A stretch of 64,000 nucleotides of DNA, from contig RZZW01000012.1 of NCBI GenBank assembly GCA_009929695.1, positions 1 through 64,000 of the forward strand. The letters are read 5' to 3'. The first letter of the stretch is position 1, and each line of letters begins with the position of its first letter. A model generated the notes under the pieces. That model was not told the DNA's origin and ran no database searches. It saw only the letters and a list, made by a program, of their open reading frames with translations. The position numbers and the translations under genes were made by a program. This document shows, in pieces, positions 8,673 to 17,312 of this stretch. The DNA comes from Clostridia bacterium (GTDB lineage: Bacteria; Bacillota; Clostridia; Oscillospirales; Ruminococcaceae).

Positions 8673-8815
8673 AAGAAGATAGAAGAAAGAAGAAAGAAAA
8701 AGTAAGGAGTGATTGCTGCGGCAATCACATTCTAATGGAATGTTGCTATCCATTAGAATGTGACGCCCGCAGGCGTCACACCGTACTTCTTCTTTCTTCT
8801 TTTTTATTTCTTATT
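8673..8815. repeat. Family A palindromic element, copy 2 (long form)
   Basis: It fills the space between the convergent MATE and aroF stop codons. Outer purine and pyrimidine arms enclose GTGATTGCTGCGGCAATCAC, a CATTCTAATGG/CCATTAGAATG stem and GTGACGCCCGCAGGCGTCAC, making a three-hairpin structure. Confidence 0.85.
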
Positions 8816-9835
8816 TTAGTATATGTCTCGTCCGACAACCCTAGCAATCTCGCGTCCCTTATCTATCACCGTCTTAAACTTATCCGGCTTTAGGCTTTGG
8901 GCGCCGTCGCTCCATGCTTTTGCGGGGCAGGAGTGTACTTCGATTATAAGGCCGTCTGCGCCTGCGGCTATCGCGGCGAGTGACGCGCTTTCGACGTAGC
9001 GGTAGTTGCCTGTCGCGTGGCTTGGGTCAATGATAATCGGCAGATGCGTGCGCTCTTTTATTATAGGTATAACAGATAAATCAAGCGTGTTGCGCGTGTA
9101 TTTTTCAAACGTGCGTATGCCGCGCTCGCAAAGGATAACGTTGTCGTTGCCGCCCGCCATGATGTACTCGGCGCTCATTATCCATTCCTCAATAGTGTTC
9201 GCAAGCCCGCGCTTTAATAATATCGGCTTTGTCATTTTGCCAACGGCTTTAAGCAGATTAAAATTCTGCATGTTGCGCGCGCCAATCTGCACAAGGTCAA
9301 CGTATTCTTCAAATTCGTCAATTCTGTCCTCGCTCATAAGCTCGCTGACAATCGGCATGCCGGTCGCTTCACGCGCCTTAACCATGTCGAGAATGCCCTC
9401 TGTGCCAAGTCCTTGAAACGCGTATGGGCTTGTTCTCGGCTTATATGCGCCGCCGCGCAGCATGCACGCGCCCGCCGCCTTGACCTCTTTCGCAATGTCA
9501 ATAGTCTCTTGCTCGCCCTCGATGCTGCACGGGCCGCCGATGACGACAATTTTCTCCTTGCCGCCCACAGGTATTCCGCCCACATTTATGATTGAATCCG
9601 CCTCGTGAAACAGGCGGTTTGCCTTTTTATACGGCTCGGATACGCGCTGAACGTTCTCGACGTAAGGGTTTGCCATAACGTCCTTTTCGTCGATGACAGT
9701 CGTGTCGCCAACAAGCCCGAAAACGTTGTAGTCCGTGCCGCGTATCATTGTGACGGAAAGACCCTTGTCCTCAAACTGCTTTATTATTCTGTCAAGCTCC
9801 TCTGCGGGAGTGCCTCTTTTTGTGCTTATAATCAT
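8816..9835 (-). CDS. aroF: 3-deoxy-7-phosphoheptulonate (DAHP) synthase, type I-beta
   Basis: The enzyme condenses phosphoenolpyruvate and erythrose 4-phosphate, the first step of the shikimate pathway. The 339-residue protein has a ferredoxin-like N-terminal regulatory domain (about 1-70) and a KDO8P/DAHP-synthase barrel. Diagnostic motifs are GGPCSIEG, LRGGAYKPRTSPYAFQG, KPILLKRG and DPSHATGNY, carrying the PEP, metal and E4P ligands. This form resembles Thermotoga-type enzymes with an ACT-like domain that often senses Tyr or Phe. It is the last gene of the pheA-aroB-aroC-aroQ-aroF operon and overlaps aroQ by 4 bp. Family A copy 2 directly follows its stop codon. Confidence 0.93.
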   Translation of the reverse strand: MIISTKRGTPAEELDRIIKQFEDKGLSVTMIRGTDYNVFGLVGDTTVIDEKDVMANPYVENVQRVSEPYKKANRLFHEADSIINVGGIPVGGKEKIVVIGGPCSIEGEQETIDIAKEVKAAGACMLRGGAYKPRTSPYAFQGLGTEGILDMVKAREATGMPIVSELMSEDRIDEFEEYVDLVQIGARNMQNFNLLKAVGKMTKPILLKRGLANTIEEWIMSAEYIMAGGNDNVILCERGIRTFEKYTRNTLDLSVIPIIKERTHLPIIIDPSHATGNYRYVESASLAAIAAGADGLIIEVHSCPAKAWSDGAQSLKPDKFKTVIDKGREIARVVGRDIY

Positions 9836-10281
9836 GCGTTTTCAATCTCCTTGTAATGTTTTATAATTGCCTCCATGCCGTGCACGTAGCCAAGCTTTCC
9901 CTCACCTATAAAATGCCATTTGCACGCCATGCCGGCGTAGCTTATCTGCCTGAAATCCTCGCGCTTTGTCACGTCCGAAATATGAATTTCCGCCGCGGGA
10001 ATGCCCACAGCCTTCAGCGCGTCAAGTATCGCGACGCTCGTGTGCGTGTACGCCGCGGGGTTTATCACTATGCCGTCAAACCGTCCGTATGCGTTTTGTA
10101 TAACGTCCACAAGCGCCCCCTCGTGGTTTGACTGAAAAAATTCAACGTCCACACAAAGCCGCGCGGCTTCGGTTTTAAGATATTCAACAAGCGAGTTATA
10201 CGTCATTTTTCCATAAATTTCCGGCTCGCGTATGCCGAGCATATTTATGTTTGGGCCGTTTAAAATTAAAAGCTTTAACAA
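9832..10281 (-). CDS. aroQ: 3-dehydroquinate dehydratase, type II
   Basis: The gene encodes the third shikimate-pathway step. The 149-residue length fits the dodecameric type II family. Motifs are LILNGPNINMLGIREPEIYG (active-site Tyr), FFQSNHEG, INPAAYTHTS and EIHISD. I place the start at TTG 10281 because GAGGAGG (10290-10296) is eight bases upstream. A longer frame from an earlier TTG would translate the SD itself. It overlaps aroF by 4 bp. A family C repeat (10314-10416) separates it from aroC. Confidence 0.93.
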   Translation of the reverse strand: MLKLLILNGPNINMLGIREPEIYGKMTYNSLVEYLKTEAARLCVDVEFFQSNHEGALVDVIQNAYGRFDGIVINPAAYTHTSVAILDALKAVGIPAAEIHISDVTKREDFRQISYAGMACKWHFIGEGKLGYVHGMEAIIKHYKEIENA

Positions 10282-10313
10282 ATGTGTTGCCTCCTCTATC
10301 AATATTTGTGGCT

Positions 10314-10416
10314 ACACCTCATCAGTCGCCTGCGGGCGACAGCTTCTCCTCAAGGAGAAGCCTTTAGCCTTCCCCCTCGGGGGAAGGTGGCACGCGTAGC
10401 GTGACGGATGAGGGGT
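10314..10416. repeat. Family C element, copy 1, inside the aro operon
   Basis: This approximately 103-bp element has ACACCTCATC and GATGAGGGGT ends. Inner palindromes are TCGCCTGCGGGCGA, CTTCTCCTCAAGGAGAAG, CTTCCCCCTCGGGGGAAG and CACGCGTAGCGTG. It is nearly identical to the copy at 12595, in the same orientation. Confidence 0.9.
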
Positions 10417-10421
10417 ACCGC

Positions 10422-11525
10422 CTACGTTATCTGCCACCTTATCCCATATTCCATGCCAAAAATCTCCGCTATGCCTATCGCGCACAGGCTGTCTTGCACC
10501 ACTCTTGCGCGGTGGGCTATGCAGGGGTCGTGTCTGCCGTTTATCACAAGCTTTGCGTCGCATTTTTGTGCATAATCTACAGTGCTCTGCTCTTTATAAA
10601 TGCTCGGTGTCGGCTTTATCGCGGTGCGTAAAATTATCGGCATACCGTTTGTTATGCCGCCGTTTATGCCGCCGTTGTTGTTTGTGGCGGTGATAACTTT
10701 GCCGCCGTCCATACAAAAAGCGTCGTTTGCTTGGCTTCCTCGCATGTCGGCAAGCGCAAACCCGCCGCCAAACTCAATGCCCTTAACAGCGGGCATACTG
10801 AAAAGCAAATGCGACAAAACGCTCTCGGCACTGTCGAAAAACGGCTCGCCAAGCCCTGCGGGAAGCCCGATTATCGCCGTTTCAAGCACGCCGCCAACGC
10901 TGTCGCCGTCAGCCGCGGCTTTTTCTATTTCGGCAGTCATTTTTTCGCCCGCGCTTTGCGATATAACCGCAAATTCGCTTTCATTAAGCGCAATAAGCTG
11001 ATTTTTCAAAACATCAAAATCGCTTGAAAAGCCGTCGTCACAAACGCCCGCACATTTAAGCATATGCGTGCCGATTATAACGCCCTTGCTTTTCAAAAGC
11101 TGTGTAAAAATGCTGCCCGCCGCCACTATCGGCGCTGTAAGCCGCCCGCTGAAATGCCCGCCGCCGCGCGCGTCCTGATATCCGCCGTATTTCGCAAACG
11201 CGGTGTAATCGGCGTGCCCGGGGCGCAAAAGCTGCTGCGTTTTGGCATAATCGGCGCTTTTTGTGTTTGTGTTTTCAATTTGCAAACAAATGGCGCTGCC
11301 TGTTGCAAAGCCGTCCTTTACGCCGGATAAAATGCGCACCGCGTCCGCTTCAACGCGCGCCGTGCTTATTTTGCCCTTTGCGCGGCGCTTTTCCATCTGC
11401 GCCGCCATAAATTGATCGTCCACGCGCACGCCCGCCGCCACGCCGTTTATAACAGCGCCAATCGCCGCGCCGTGGCTCTCGCCGTAAAGCGTGATTGAGA
11501 CGGCCGACCCGAAGGTATCTCTCAC
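10422..11525 (-). CDS. aroC: Chorismate synthase
   Basis: The enzyme converts EPSP to chorismate using reduced FMN. The 367-residue protein has the family hallmarks GESHGAAIGAVINGV at the N terminus, RPGHADY, RGGGHFSGRLTAPIVAAG in the FMN site, and the late NNNGGINGGITNGMP and RHDPC stretches. It overlaps aroB by 4 bp (ATGA), which implies translational coupling. The EPSP synthase, shikimate kinase and shikimate dehydrogenase genes expected between AroQ and AroC are not in this window, so the pathway must be completed elsewhere. Confidence 0.95.
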   Translation of the reverse strand: MRDTFGSAVSITLYGESHGAAIGAVINGVAAGVRVDDQFMAAQMEKRRAKGKISTARVEADAVRILSGVKDGFATGSAICLQIENTNTKSADYAKTQQLLRPGHADYTAFAKYGGYQDARGGGHFSGRLTAPIVAAGSIFTQLLKSKGVIIGTHMLKCAGVCDDGFSSDFDVLKNQLIALNESEFAVISQSAGEKMTAEIEKAAADGDSVGGVLETAIIGLPAGLGEPFFDSAESVLSHLLFSMPAVKGIEFGGGFALADMRGSQANDAFCMDGGKVITATNNNGGINGGITNGMPIILRTAIKPTPSIYKEQSTVDYAQKCDAKLVINGRHDPCIAHRARVVQDSLCAIGIAEIFGMEYGIRWQIT

Positions 11526-12535
11526 CGCACACCCTCCTTTACGATGCCGCGCAAGGAGGCGGTGTCCACCTTTTCAAGCGCGTATTCGCCAAGCTGCTTG
11601 ACGGTCACAATCGTAATTTCGCCGCCCGCCGCCTTTTTGTCGTGCTTAAGTATGTCAAAAATCGCGTCGCCGTCATACTTCACACTGCACGGCAAGCCAA
11701 GCTTTTTGTAAACTGTGCGCATGCGTCTGCGCAGCGAGGCATTTTGCGTCATCGGCAGCATTCCCAGCGCTACACACTCGCCGTGGCACAGTCCGCCAAG
11801 CTTTTCATAGCTCTCAATCGCGTGGCCAATCGTGTGCCCAAAATTAAGGCACGCACGCTCGCCGATTTCCTTTTCGTCGTGCTCGACAACGTTCTTTTTA
11901 ACGACTAAGCTGCGGTAAATTATCTCCTCAAGCTTTTCGTTTATATCATCGTTTTCAAACATCTCAAAAAGCTCTGCGTCCGCAATGAGCCCCGCCTTGA
12001 CGGCCTCCGCAAGCCCCTCAGCAAAGTGGCGGGCAGACAGCGTTTTGAGCGTCTCGGGGTCAATCACAACAAGCTTTGGCTGATAAAATGCGCCGACGAT
12101 GTTTTTTGTGCCGTTTAAATTCACAGCCGTCTTGCCGCCGATTGACGAGTCAATTTGCGCAAGCGTCGTTGTGGGGCAATTTATAAAGTCGATGCCGCGC
12201 ATATAGCTCGCCGCCGCAAAGCCCGCCAAATCGCCCACAACGCCGCCGCCCACGGCTATCACAGCGTCCCTGCGTGAAAATCCGTTTTCAAGCATAGCGC
12301 CGAGCAGCTTTGCAAAAACATCGATGCTCTTGCTGCCCTCGCCCTGCGCCACGGTGAATATAATGCCCTCGTCACACTGCGCTTTTACGCGCTCGGCATA
12401 TTCCGCCGGCACGCCGTCGTCCGTGACAATAAGCACCTTGCGGTTGAGGTTTATAAGCTGATTTACGCGCCCGAGGCCGCCGTTTTTTATGATGATGTCG
12501 TAACGGCTTTCTTTAAGCCGCATGGTCAATTTCAT
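11522..12535 (-). CDS. aroB: 3-dehydroquinate synthase
   Basis: The enzyme cyclises DAHP to 3-dehydroquinate with NAD and a divalent metal. The protein shows the NAD motif GGGVVGDLAGFAAASYMRG, the PTTTLAQIDSSIGGKTAVN loop and metal ligands in FAEGLAEAVKAG and NFGHTIGHAIE. The start is set at ATG 12535 (338 aa product), nine bases after GGAG. An ATG 15 bases upstream precedes that SD and is unlikely. The gene overlaps aroC and is separated from pheA by family C copy 2. Confidence 0.93.
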   Translation of the reverse strand: MKLTMRLKESRYDIIIKNGGLGRVNQLINLNRKVLIVTDDGVPAEYAERVKAQCDEGIIFTVAQGEGSKSIDVFAKLLGAMLENGFSRRDAVIAVGGGVVGDLAGFAAASYMRGIDFINCPTTTLAQIDSSIGGKTAVNLNGTKNIVGAFYQPKLVVIDPETLKTLSARHFAEGLAEAVKAGLIADAELFEMFENDDINEKLEEIIYRSLVVKKNVVEHDEKEIGERACLNFGHTIGHAIESYEKLGGLCHGECVALGMLPMTQNASLRRRMRTVYKKLGLPCSVKYDGDAIFDILKHDKKAAGGEITIVTVKQLGEYALEKVDTASLRGIVKEGVR

Positions 12536-12594
12536 ACTCATGTTCTCCACTCACTTTATTTAGCTTTTGTGATAATAATTAAAACAGCGTAAGC

Positions 12595-12699
12595 TACACC
12601 TCATCAGTCGCCTGCGGGCGACAGCTTCTCCTCAAGGAGAAGCCTTTAAGCCTTCCCCCTCGGGGGAAGGTGGCACGCGCAGCGTGACGGATGAGGGGT
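12595..12699. repeat. Family C element, copy 2, inside the aro operon
   Basis: It matches the copy at 10314-10416 except for about one inserted A and one T/C change. It lies in the gap between pheA and aroB in the same orientation. Confidence 0.9.
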
Positions 12700-12709
12700 G
12701 CGTTTCGCA

Positions 12710-13777
12710 TTAAGCTTTGCCGTAAATCCCCAGCGTCCGCACGCTTGTGCACACAGGCTCAAGCGCGGCTGTCAGCTTTTCGCTGTCTGAGGAGCTGCCT
12801 ATAAGCTCGGTGTAAAAATAATATTCCCACGTCATGTGCGGCATAGGGCGGCTTTTTATCGACACCATGTTGCAGCCCATTTCGCCTATTATCTGTATCA
12901 CGCGCGCGAGGCTGCCCGCCACGTTTTTGACAGTGAACAAAAGGCTAAACCTCTCTCCGTCAATCGGCAGCTTTTTGCCAATCACGATAAACCGCGTTGT
13001 GTTGTCCTTTGCCTCGTTTATTCCCTCGGCAATCACGTCAAGCCCGTACAGCTCGGCCGTCTCGGCGCTCGCTATCGCGGCGACGCTCTTGTCATTCGCC
13101 TGCGCCACAAATTTTGCGGCCGCGGCGGTGTTAGGATAGCTCTGCGTCTCAATGCCTAGCTTTTTTAAGAAATTGGCCGACTGCGCGAGCGCCTGCGGGT
13201 GAGATACAGCTTTTTTTATGTCCGAAAGCTGCGCACCGTGCACGCCGAGAAGGTTTTGCACAACAGGCAAATCGTAGATGTCGCTCACGAAAATATCCTT
13301 GTGCGCAAAGCATAAATCAAGCACATCGCTCACGTCACCCGCGTAGCTGTTTTCAAACGGCAGCACGCCAAAATGCGCCTCACCGCTCTCAACAGCGTCA
13401 AAAACATCGCTCCACGCCGCGCACGCCTTCGCCTCGGCGTTGGGGAAAAGCCGCGTCAGCGCAATGTGCGTAAATGCGCCCGCCACGCCCTGATACGCCA
13501 CGACATTGTCGCCGATGAGCCGTGACTGAAAATCTCTCGACACGCGCATTGTCCCGCGCAAAAATTCGGCAAAATACGGCTTTAATTCCTCGTCGTTTAT
13601 GCGGCTTACGCCCTTTTCGACAACAGCGCTCTCGCGCGCGCCGTCAAAAATAGGCAAGCCGTTTTCTCTTTTATAGCTCACTACCTCCCGCACAGCCGAC
13701 ATTCGTTTTTCAAAAATAACGGCAAGCTGTCTGTCTGCGTCGTCAATCTGCGCCCGCGCCTGTTCAAGCTTGTTCAC
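12710..13777 (-). CDS. pheA: Bifunctional chorismate mutase / prephenate dehydratase (P-protein)
   Basis: The protein makes phenylpyruvate from chorismate. Its 355 residues hold an AroQ-class chorismate mutase (about 1-80, with RAQIDDADRQL and KR later), a prephenate dehydratase domain (about 90-265, with YQGVAGAFTH, PFENSYAG and the catalytic NTTRF) and an ACT domain (about 275-350, SIKSRPMP in place of the usual ESRP), so phenylalanine feedback is expected. GTG is the start, eight bases after GGGGG. It is the promoter-proximal gene of the operon, which is unusual because it serves a terminal branch while the following genes make the common precursor. Confidence 0.92.
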   Translation of the reverse strand: MNKLEQARAQIDDADRQLAVIFEKRMSAVREVVSYKRENGLPIFDGARESAVVEKGVSRINDEELKPYFAEFLRGTMRVSRDFQSRLIGDNVVAYQGVAGAFTHIALTRLFPNAEAKACAAWSDVFDAVESGEAHFGVLPFENSYAGDVSDVLDLCFAHKDIFVSDIYDLPVVQNLLGVHGAQLSDIKKAVSHPQALAQSANFLKKLGIETQSYPNTAAAAKFVAQANDKSVAAIASAETAELYGLDVIAEGINEAKDNTTRFIVIGKKLPIDGERFSLLFTVKNVAGSLARVIQIIGEMGCNMVSIKSRPMPHMTWEYYFYTELIGSSSDSEKLTAALEPVCTSVRTLGIYGKA

Positions 13778-13808
13778 TGCAAAGCACCCCCGAACATTAT
13801 TACATCAA

Positions 13809-13838
13809 ATTATATCATACTTTACCGCTATATTGCGA
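13809..13838 (-). promoter_or_regulatory. Promoter of the aromatic operon
   Basis: On the minus strand TATAAT (13809-13814) is preceded by TATGA and, 18 bp upstream, by TCGCAA (13833-13838). The leader to the GTG start is only about 25 nt, too short for a T-box or attenuator. Confidence 0.5.
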
Positions 13839-13947
13839 TATATATTTAAACTTTTTTGCCCATATCTCAAAGCTTTCACATATTTTTGTGGAAAATTTTT
13901 CTCATTTATGCTATACTATCTTAGTTAATACTCTGGAGGTGTATGCC

Positions 13948-15216
13948 GTGCAAAAGGTGTCCGCGCCGCTAAAGTGGCTCATAATAGTCGCCGCCGCGCT
14001 GCTTGCCGCTGTGCTTGGGGCTTGCGGTATACTTACCTATGCGTATAATAAAGCTGATGTTATACCACCTGTATTGGAAGCGCCGACGCTAAACGGCACG
14101 CCACTCTCTTTTGAAAGCAGCACATGGACGCAGTATGTCTGCTTTGGCTTAAAAGAAAAATCGCTCTCGCAAATGGCAGACGGCATCACGGCTGTTATAA
14201 GCGCGCAGGTCGGCGACACATTGCAGCTCACCGCGCCAAGCGGCTATACTGTGAATTACAGCATTAAAATGGAGGGCGAAACCACAGCCGAGGGCAGCTA
14301 TAAAAGCATTGAGCTGACGCAGGTGGGCAGCGGCTTCTTTTCTGTCACGCTCACAAAACAAAAAAGCGATAAGCAGCCCTACGGCAGCTTTACATATATT
14401 GCCGCGCTTGAAATTGCGGCGAAGCCCGAGATAAAATTTTCAGCCACCGAGTGCACACAAGGGCAGGTGATAGCCGTCACTGTGCGAAATACAGACGTTC
14501 AGCCCGCTATCGAAACCGCGCTTAAAGCAGAGCCGTTTGAGCTGTATGGCGACGTGTGGAAAACGCTCCTCGGCTTCACATATAACCACGAGACAGGCGA
14601 GTATCCTGTCACTGTAACGGTTGACGAAAACACCACAAAAAGTGAGGTTATAAAAGTCACCGACGGCACTTTTTCAAAGCAGTATATGACGATGAGCAGC
14701 GAGACAACCGACGCGACAATGAACGTCCCGGGCGCGGCGCAGCAGTGGCGAGACAAAATCTGGCCTTTATATGAGACAGCCGACGACGAAATTTACTGGA
14801 GCGGTCAGTTCATATGGCCGGTTGACGGCAGGCAGATAAATACGGAATATGGGCTGTTTAGATACGTCAACGGCGTTTACTCCGAGCGTCACGCCGGCCT
14901 TGACATCGACGGCGACACGGGCGACAGCGTCTACGCACCCGCAAACGGCCGTGTGGTGCTTGCGGAATATTTGCATTACACAGGCAACACAATAGTTATT
15001 GAGCACGGCGGCGGGCTGAAAAGCTTTCTCTATCACATGGACGAGCTTTCAGTAAACGAAGGCGACATGGTGACGCAGGGGCAGATAATCGGCAAAGTCG
15101 GCACAACAGGCTATTCCACCGGCGCACACATGCACTACGAGGTGCGCATAGCCAACCAGTCAATAAGCCCGCTGGACGTCCTTGACGGCACGTCGGGGAT
15201 ATATTTTACAGCATAA
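13948..15216 (+). CDS. Membrane-anchored M23 metallopeptidase
   Basis: The GTG start at 13948 lies eight bases after GGAGG. An upstream in-frame ATG lies in the promoter region and is rejected. The product has 422 residues. One N-terminal membrane segment (LIIVAAALLAAVLGACGILT) precedes a beta-rich extracellular region of about 250 residues without a recognised domain. A C-terminal lysostaphin-type M23 domain follows. Its zinc ligands are visible in HAGLDID and HMHYE, with the second catalytic His in LYHMDEL. It probably cuts or remodels peptidoglycan outside the membrane, as sporulation or division M23 proteins do. It precedes a second M23 protein gene in the same direction. An extended -10 (TGCTATACT) lies at 13909-13917. 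Confidence 0.8.
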   Translation: MQKVSAPLKWLIIVAAALLAAVLGACGILTYAYNKADVIPPVLEAPTLNGTPLSFESSTWTQYVCFGLKEKSLSQMADGITAVISAQVGDTLQLTAPSGYTVNYSIKMEGETTAEGSYKSIELTQVGSGFFSVTLTKQKSDKQPYGSFTYIAALEIAAKPEIKFSATECTQGQVIAVTVRNTDVQPAIETALKAEPFELYGDVWKTLLGFTYNHETGEYPVTVTVDENTTKSEVIKVTDGTFSKQYMTMSSETTDATMNVPGAAQQWRDKIWPLYETADDEIYWSGQFIWPVDGRQINTEYGLFRYVNGVYSERHAGLDIDGDTGDSVYAPANGRVVLAEYLHYTGNTIVIEHGGGLKSFLYHMDELSVNEGDMVTQGQIIGKVGTTGYSTGAHMHYEVRIANQSISPLDVLDGTSGIYFTA

Positions 15217-15246
15217 ATGTGTTATGTGGTTTTTATAAAGTGCACA

Positions 15247-15329
15247 CGTAGGGCGTGACGACCTCGGCACGCCGCAAGCCGAGAGCTTGTGCGACAATTA
15301 CGGCACGCCGAGGTCGTCGTGCCCTACGG
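15247..15329. repeat. Family D palindrome
   Basis: CGTAGGGCGTGACGACCTCG and its near complement CGAGGTCGTCGTGCCCTACG form long arms around a short loop. The core is shared with the copies at 20978 and 27902. Confidence 0.85.
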
Positions 15330-15364
15330 ACAGCGTTTTATTTACAACCCCGAAAGGAGGCGGC

Positions 15365-17029
15365 ATAAGCACGGATAACAAGGAAAATAAGGATAATAAC
15401 AACAAAAATCAAGCTCCCAAAACCGTTCCGGCGCAAATGCCCGAGCAGGTGCGCGAGCTTGTCACACGGTTTCAGCGCGGTGCAAACTTTGCTGCAACAG
15501 AGCTGCAAACAGGCGACACACTGGCTATCCGCCTTGTCTACAACGCCTTCGGTCAGCTTTTATACCGCATGGGTCTGCAAACGGAATATTTCGTCATACG
15601 CGCCGCGCGGCTCATTCGCAGCATAATTCTGTTCATAATCCACAGCTTCGCCATAGTTGTCGGCATCATAAAAGCCCCGCTCGGCGCAATGCTCACAGGC
15701 GTTTGGCACGATTTGTCAGAGCCTGTCGTGCGCATTTTCACAGGCATGGCGCACACTCTTGACGCTATGCGCGAGGCCAAAAAGCAGGGCGCGGACGCAA
15801 AGGGCGCAGGCCTTGCCTATTTAAAAGGCGGCGTAAAGGCGTACAGACGCGTTTGGCTGTCCGCCGCAAGCTACATTTTGCCGATAGCTGCGCTTGCGAT
15901 TTTGGTCGTCACCGTATATTCGGTAATCGGCGCAAATTACTCCCTGCGCGTCACCTATAACGGCGGCGTGATAGGCTTTATCGAAAACGAGACGATTTGG
16001 GAAAACGCTCAAACGCTCATTCGCAGCCGCATAAAAGCTTCAGATTCAACACAGGAATGGAGCGCGTCGCCCACGTTCAACGTAGTTCCGGTGGACAAAG
16101 CCGCGCTGTCAACAGCTTCAAATTTAGCCGACACAATAGTCGCGCAGTCGCCCGAAAAGGTGCAGCAGGCGTCCGGCCTTTACGTCGACGGCTCGCTTTA
16201 CACAGTCGTCTCCGAGAGCACCGCATTGCAGGAGTTTCTCAACTTCGCGCTCGACGACGCCGCGTCAAAAACCACCGATGGCAGAGCGGAATATGTCCAC
16301 ACAATGGAGACAGTTCCGGGGCTTTATTTCACCGACTCTATAACAAAGCTCTCCGAGGCCGAGACGATGCTCAAAAGCGCAAATCTTTTGCAGGTCAAAA
16401 CAATCGTCAACTCAACATATACAGAAGAGCTTGATTTCGAGACTATCGAAGAGGAAAACGACGCAATGTACAGCGGCGTTAAGCGCGTTACACAAAAGGG
16501 CGTAAACGGCATAAAAGAGGTCAACGCCGACATCGTTTACATCGACGGTATAGAGGTCGAGCGCCGCATACTTTCAGAGCAGGTGACTAAGGAGGCCACG
16601 CCGAAAATCGTGCAGGTCGGCACTAAATCGCTCGGCTTTGCAGGCTCAATAGGCGCGGCGGGCTCAGGCGTGCTCACGTTCCCCGTGCCTGGTTATTCGT
16701 ATATCACAACAGAGTTTGGTCAGGGCGGACACCGCGGCATGGACATCTGCGCGCCATACGGAACACCGATATACGCGTGCGAGGGTGGCACAGTCATCGA
16801 GGCGGGCACGCATTACAGCTGGGGCAATTACGTCAAGATAGACCACGGCAACGGCATGGCAACGCTATACGCCCACTGCTCGTCAATTCTCGTCAGCGCA
16901 GGCCAAACAGTAGGCCGCGGCGAAGCGATAGGCCTAGTCGGCTCAACCGGCGCGTCCTCAGGCAACCACTGCCATCTTGAAGTCTATATAGGCGGCGGCC
17001 TTGTAAACCCAAGAGGGTATATATTCTAA
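15365..17029 (+). CDS. M23 metallopeptidase with G5 domain
   Basis: The product (about 554 residues) has an N-terminal cytoplasmic part, membrane segments near residues 80-110 and 170-200, an extracellular region, a G5 domain (KRVTQKGVNGIKEVNADIVY to IVQVGTK) and a C-terminal M23 domain with GHRGMD, LYAHCSS and NHCHLEVY ligands. G5 domains bind sugars or peptidoglycan, so this is probably a cell-wall endopeptidase. The start is uncertain: AAAGGAGG (15353-15360) points to the codon ATA at 15365, one base from ATG. The only nearby standard in-frame starts are TTG 15287, inside the family D repeat, and ATG 15436, without an SD. Confidence 0.75.
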   Translation: MSTDNKENKDNNNKNQAPKTVPAQMPEQVRELVTRFQRGANFAATELQTGDTLAIRLVYNAFGQLLYRMGLQTEYFVIRAARLIRSIILFIIHSFAIVVGIIKAPLGAMLTGVWHDLSEPVVRIFTGMAHTLDAMREAKKQGADAKGAGLAYLKGGVKAYRRVWLSAASYILPIAALAILVVTVYSVIGANYSLRVTYNGGVIGFIENETIWENAQTLIRSRIKASDSTQEWSASPTFNVVPVDKAALSTASNLADTIVAQSPEKVQQASGLYVDGSLYTVVSESTALQEFLNFALDDAASKTTDGRAEYVHTMETVPGLYFTDSITKLSEAETMLKSANLLQVKTIVNSTYTEELDFETIEEENDAMYSGVKRVTQKGVNGIKEVNADIVYIDGIEVERRILSEQVTKEATPKIVQVGTKSLGFAGSIGAAGSGVLTFPVPGYSYITTEFGQGGHRGMDICAPYGTPIYACEGGTVIEAGTHYSWGNYVKIDHGNGMATLYAHCSSILVSAGQTVGRGEAIGLVGSTGASSGNHCHLEVYIGGGLVNPRGYIF

Positions 17030-17044
17030 AAATAAAAGTCAATG

Positions 17045-17212
17045 GGCTGTAAAAAAGAAAAGAGAAAAAAGAAGAAAGAAAAGTTGATGAGTGGCGCAAT
17101 AGCGCCACATTTTAGCAGCTTGCTTAAAGCTTTAAATATTTGCAAGCTGTTTTAATGTGATTGCACCGCAATCACTCCATACTTTTTCTTTCTTCTTTCT
17201 TCGTTCTTCTTT
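17045..17212. repeat. Family A palindromic element, copy 3
   Basis: Purine and pyrimidine arms enclose GAGTGGCGC/GCGCCAC, an inner GCAGCTTGC/GCAAGCTG hairpin and GTGATTGCACCGCAATCAC. It begins 15 bp after the M23/G5 stop codon. Confidence 0.8.
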
Positions 17213-17250
17213 TTTTACGGTCCTTATTTTTTTGTGCTGAATATGAGATA

Positions 17251-17279
17251 TTGCAAATGTGAACGTTATAATGTATAAT
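17251..17279 (+). promoter_or_regulatory. Promoter of the BglG-type antiterminator gene
   Basis: TTGCAA (17251-17256), a 17-bp spacer and a perfect TATAAT (17274-17279). Only about 30 nt separate it from the start codon. Confidence 0.75.
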
Positions 17280-17312
17280 TTAAACATATATTCGTCCGAA
17301 AGGAGCTTTGCG

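Noticed and set aside
10282-10302. Longer aroQ from an upstream TTG
   Set aside because: The extra codons would translate the SD GAGGAGG, and TTG 10281 is ideally spaced from it.
13886-13917. Full promoter for the first M23 gene (TTGTGG with TATACT)
   Set aside because: The spacer is 20 bp, so only the extended -10 is credible. I did not list a complete promoter.
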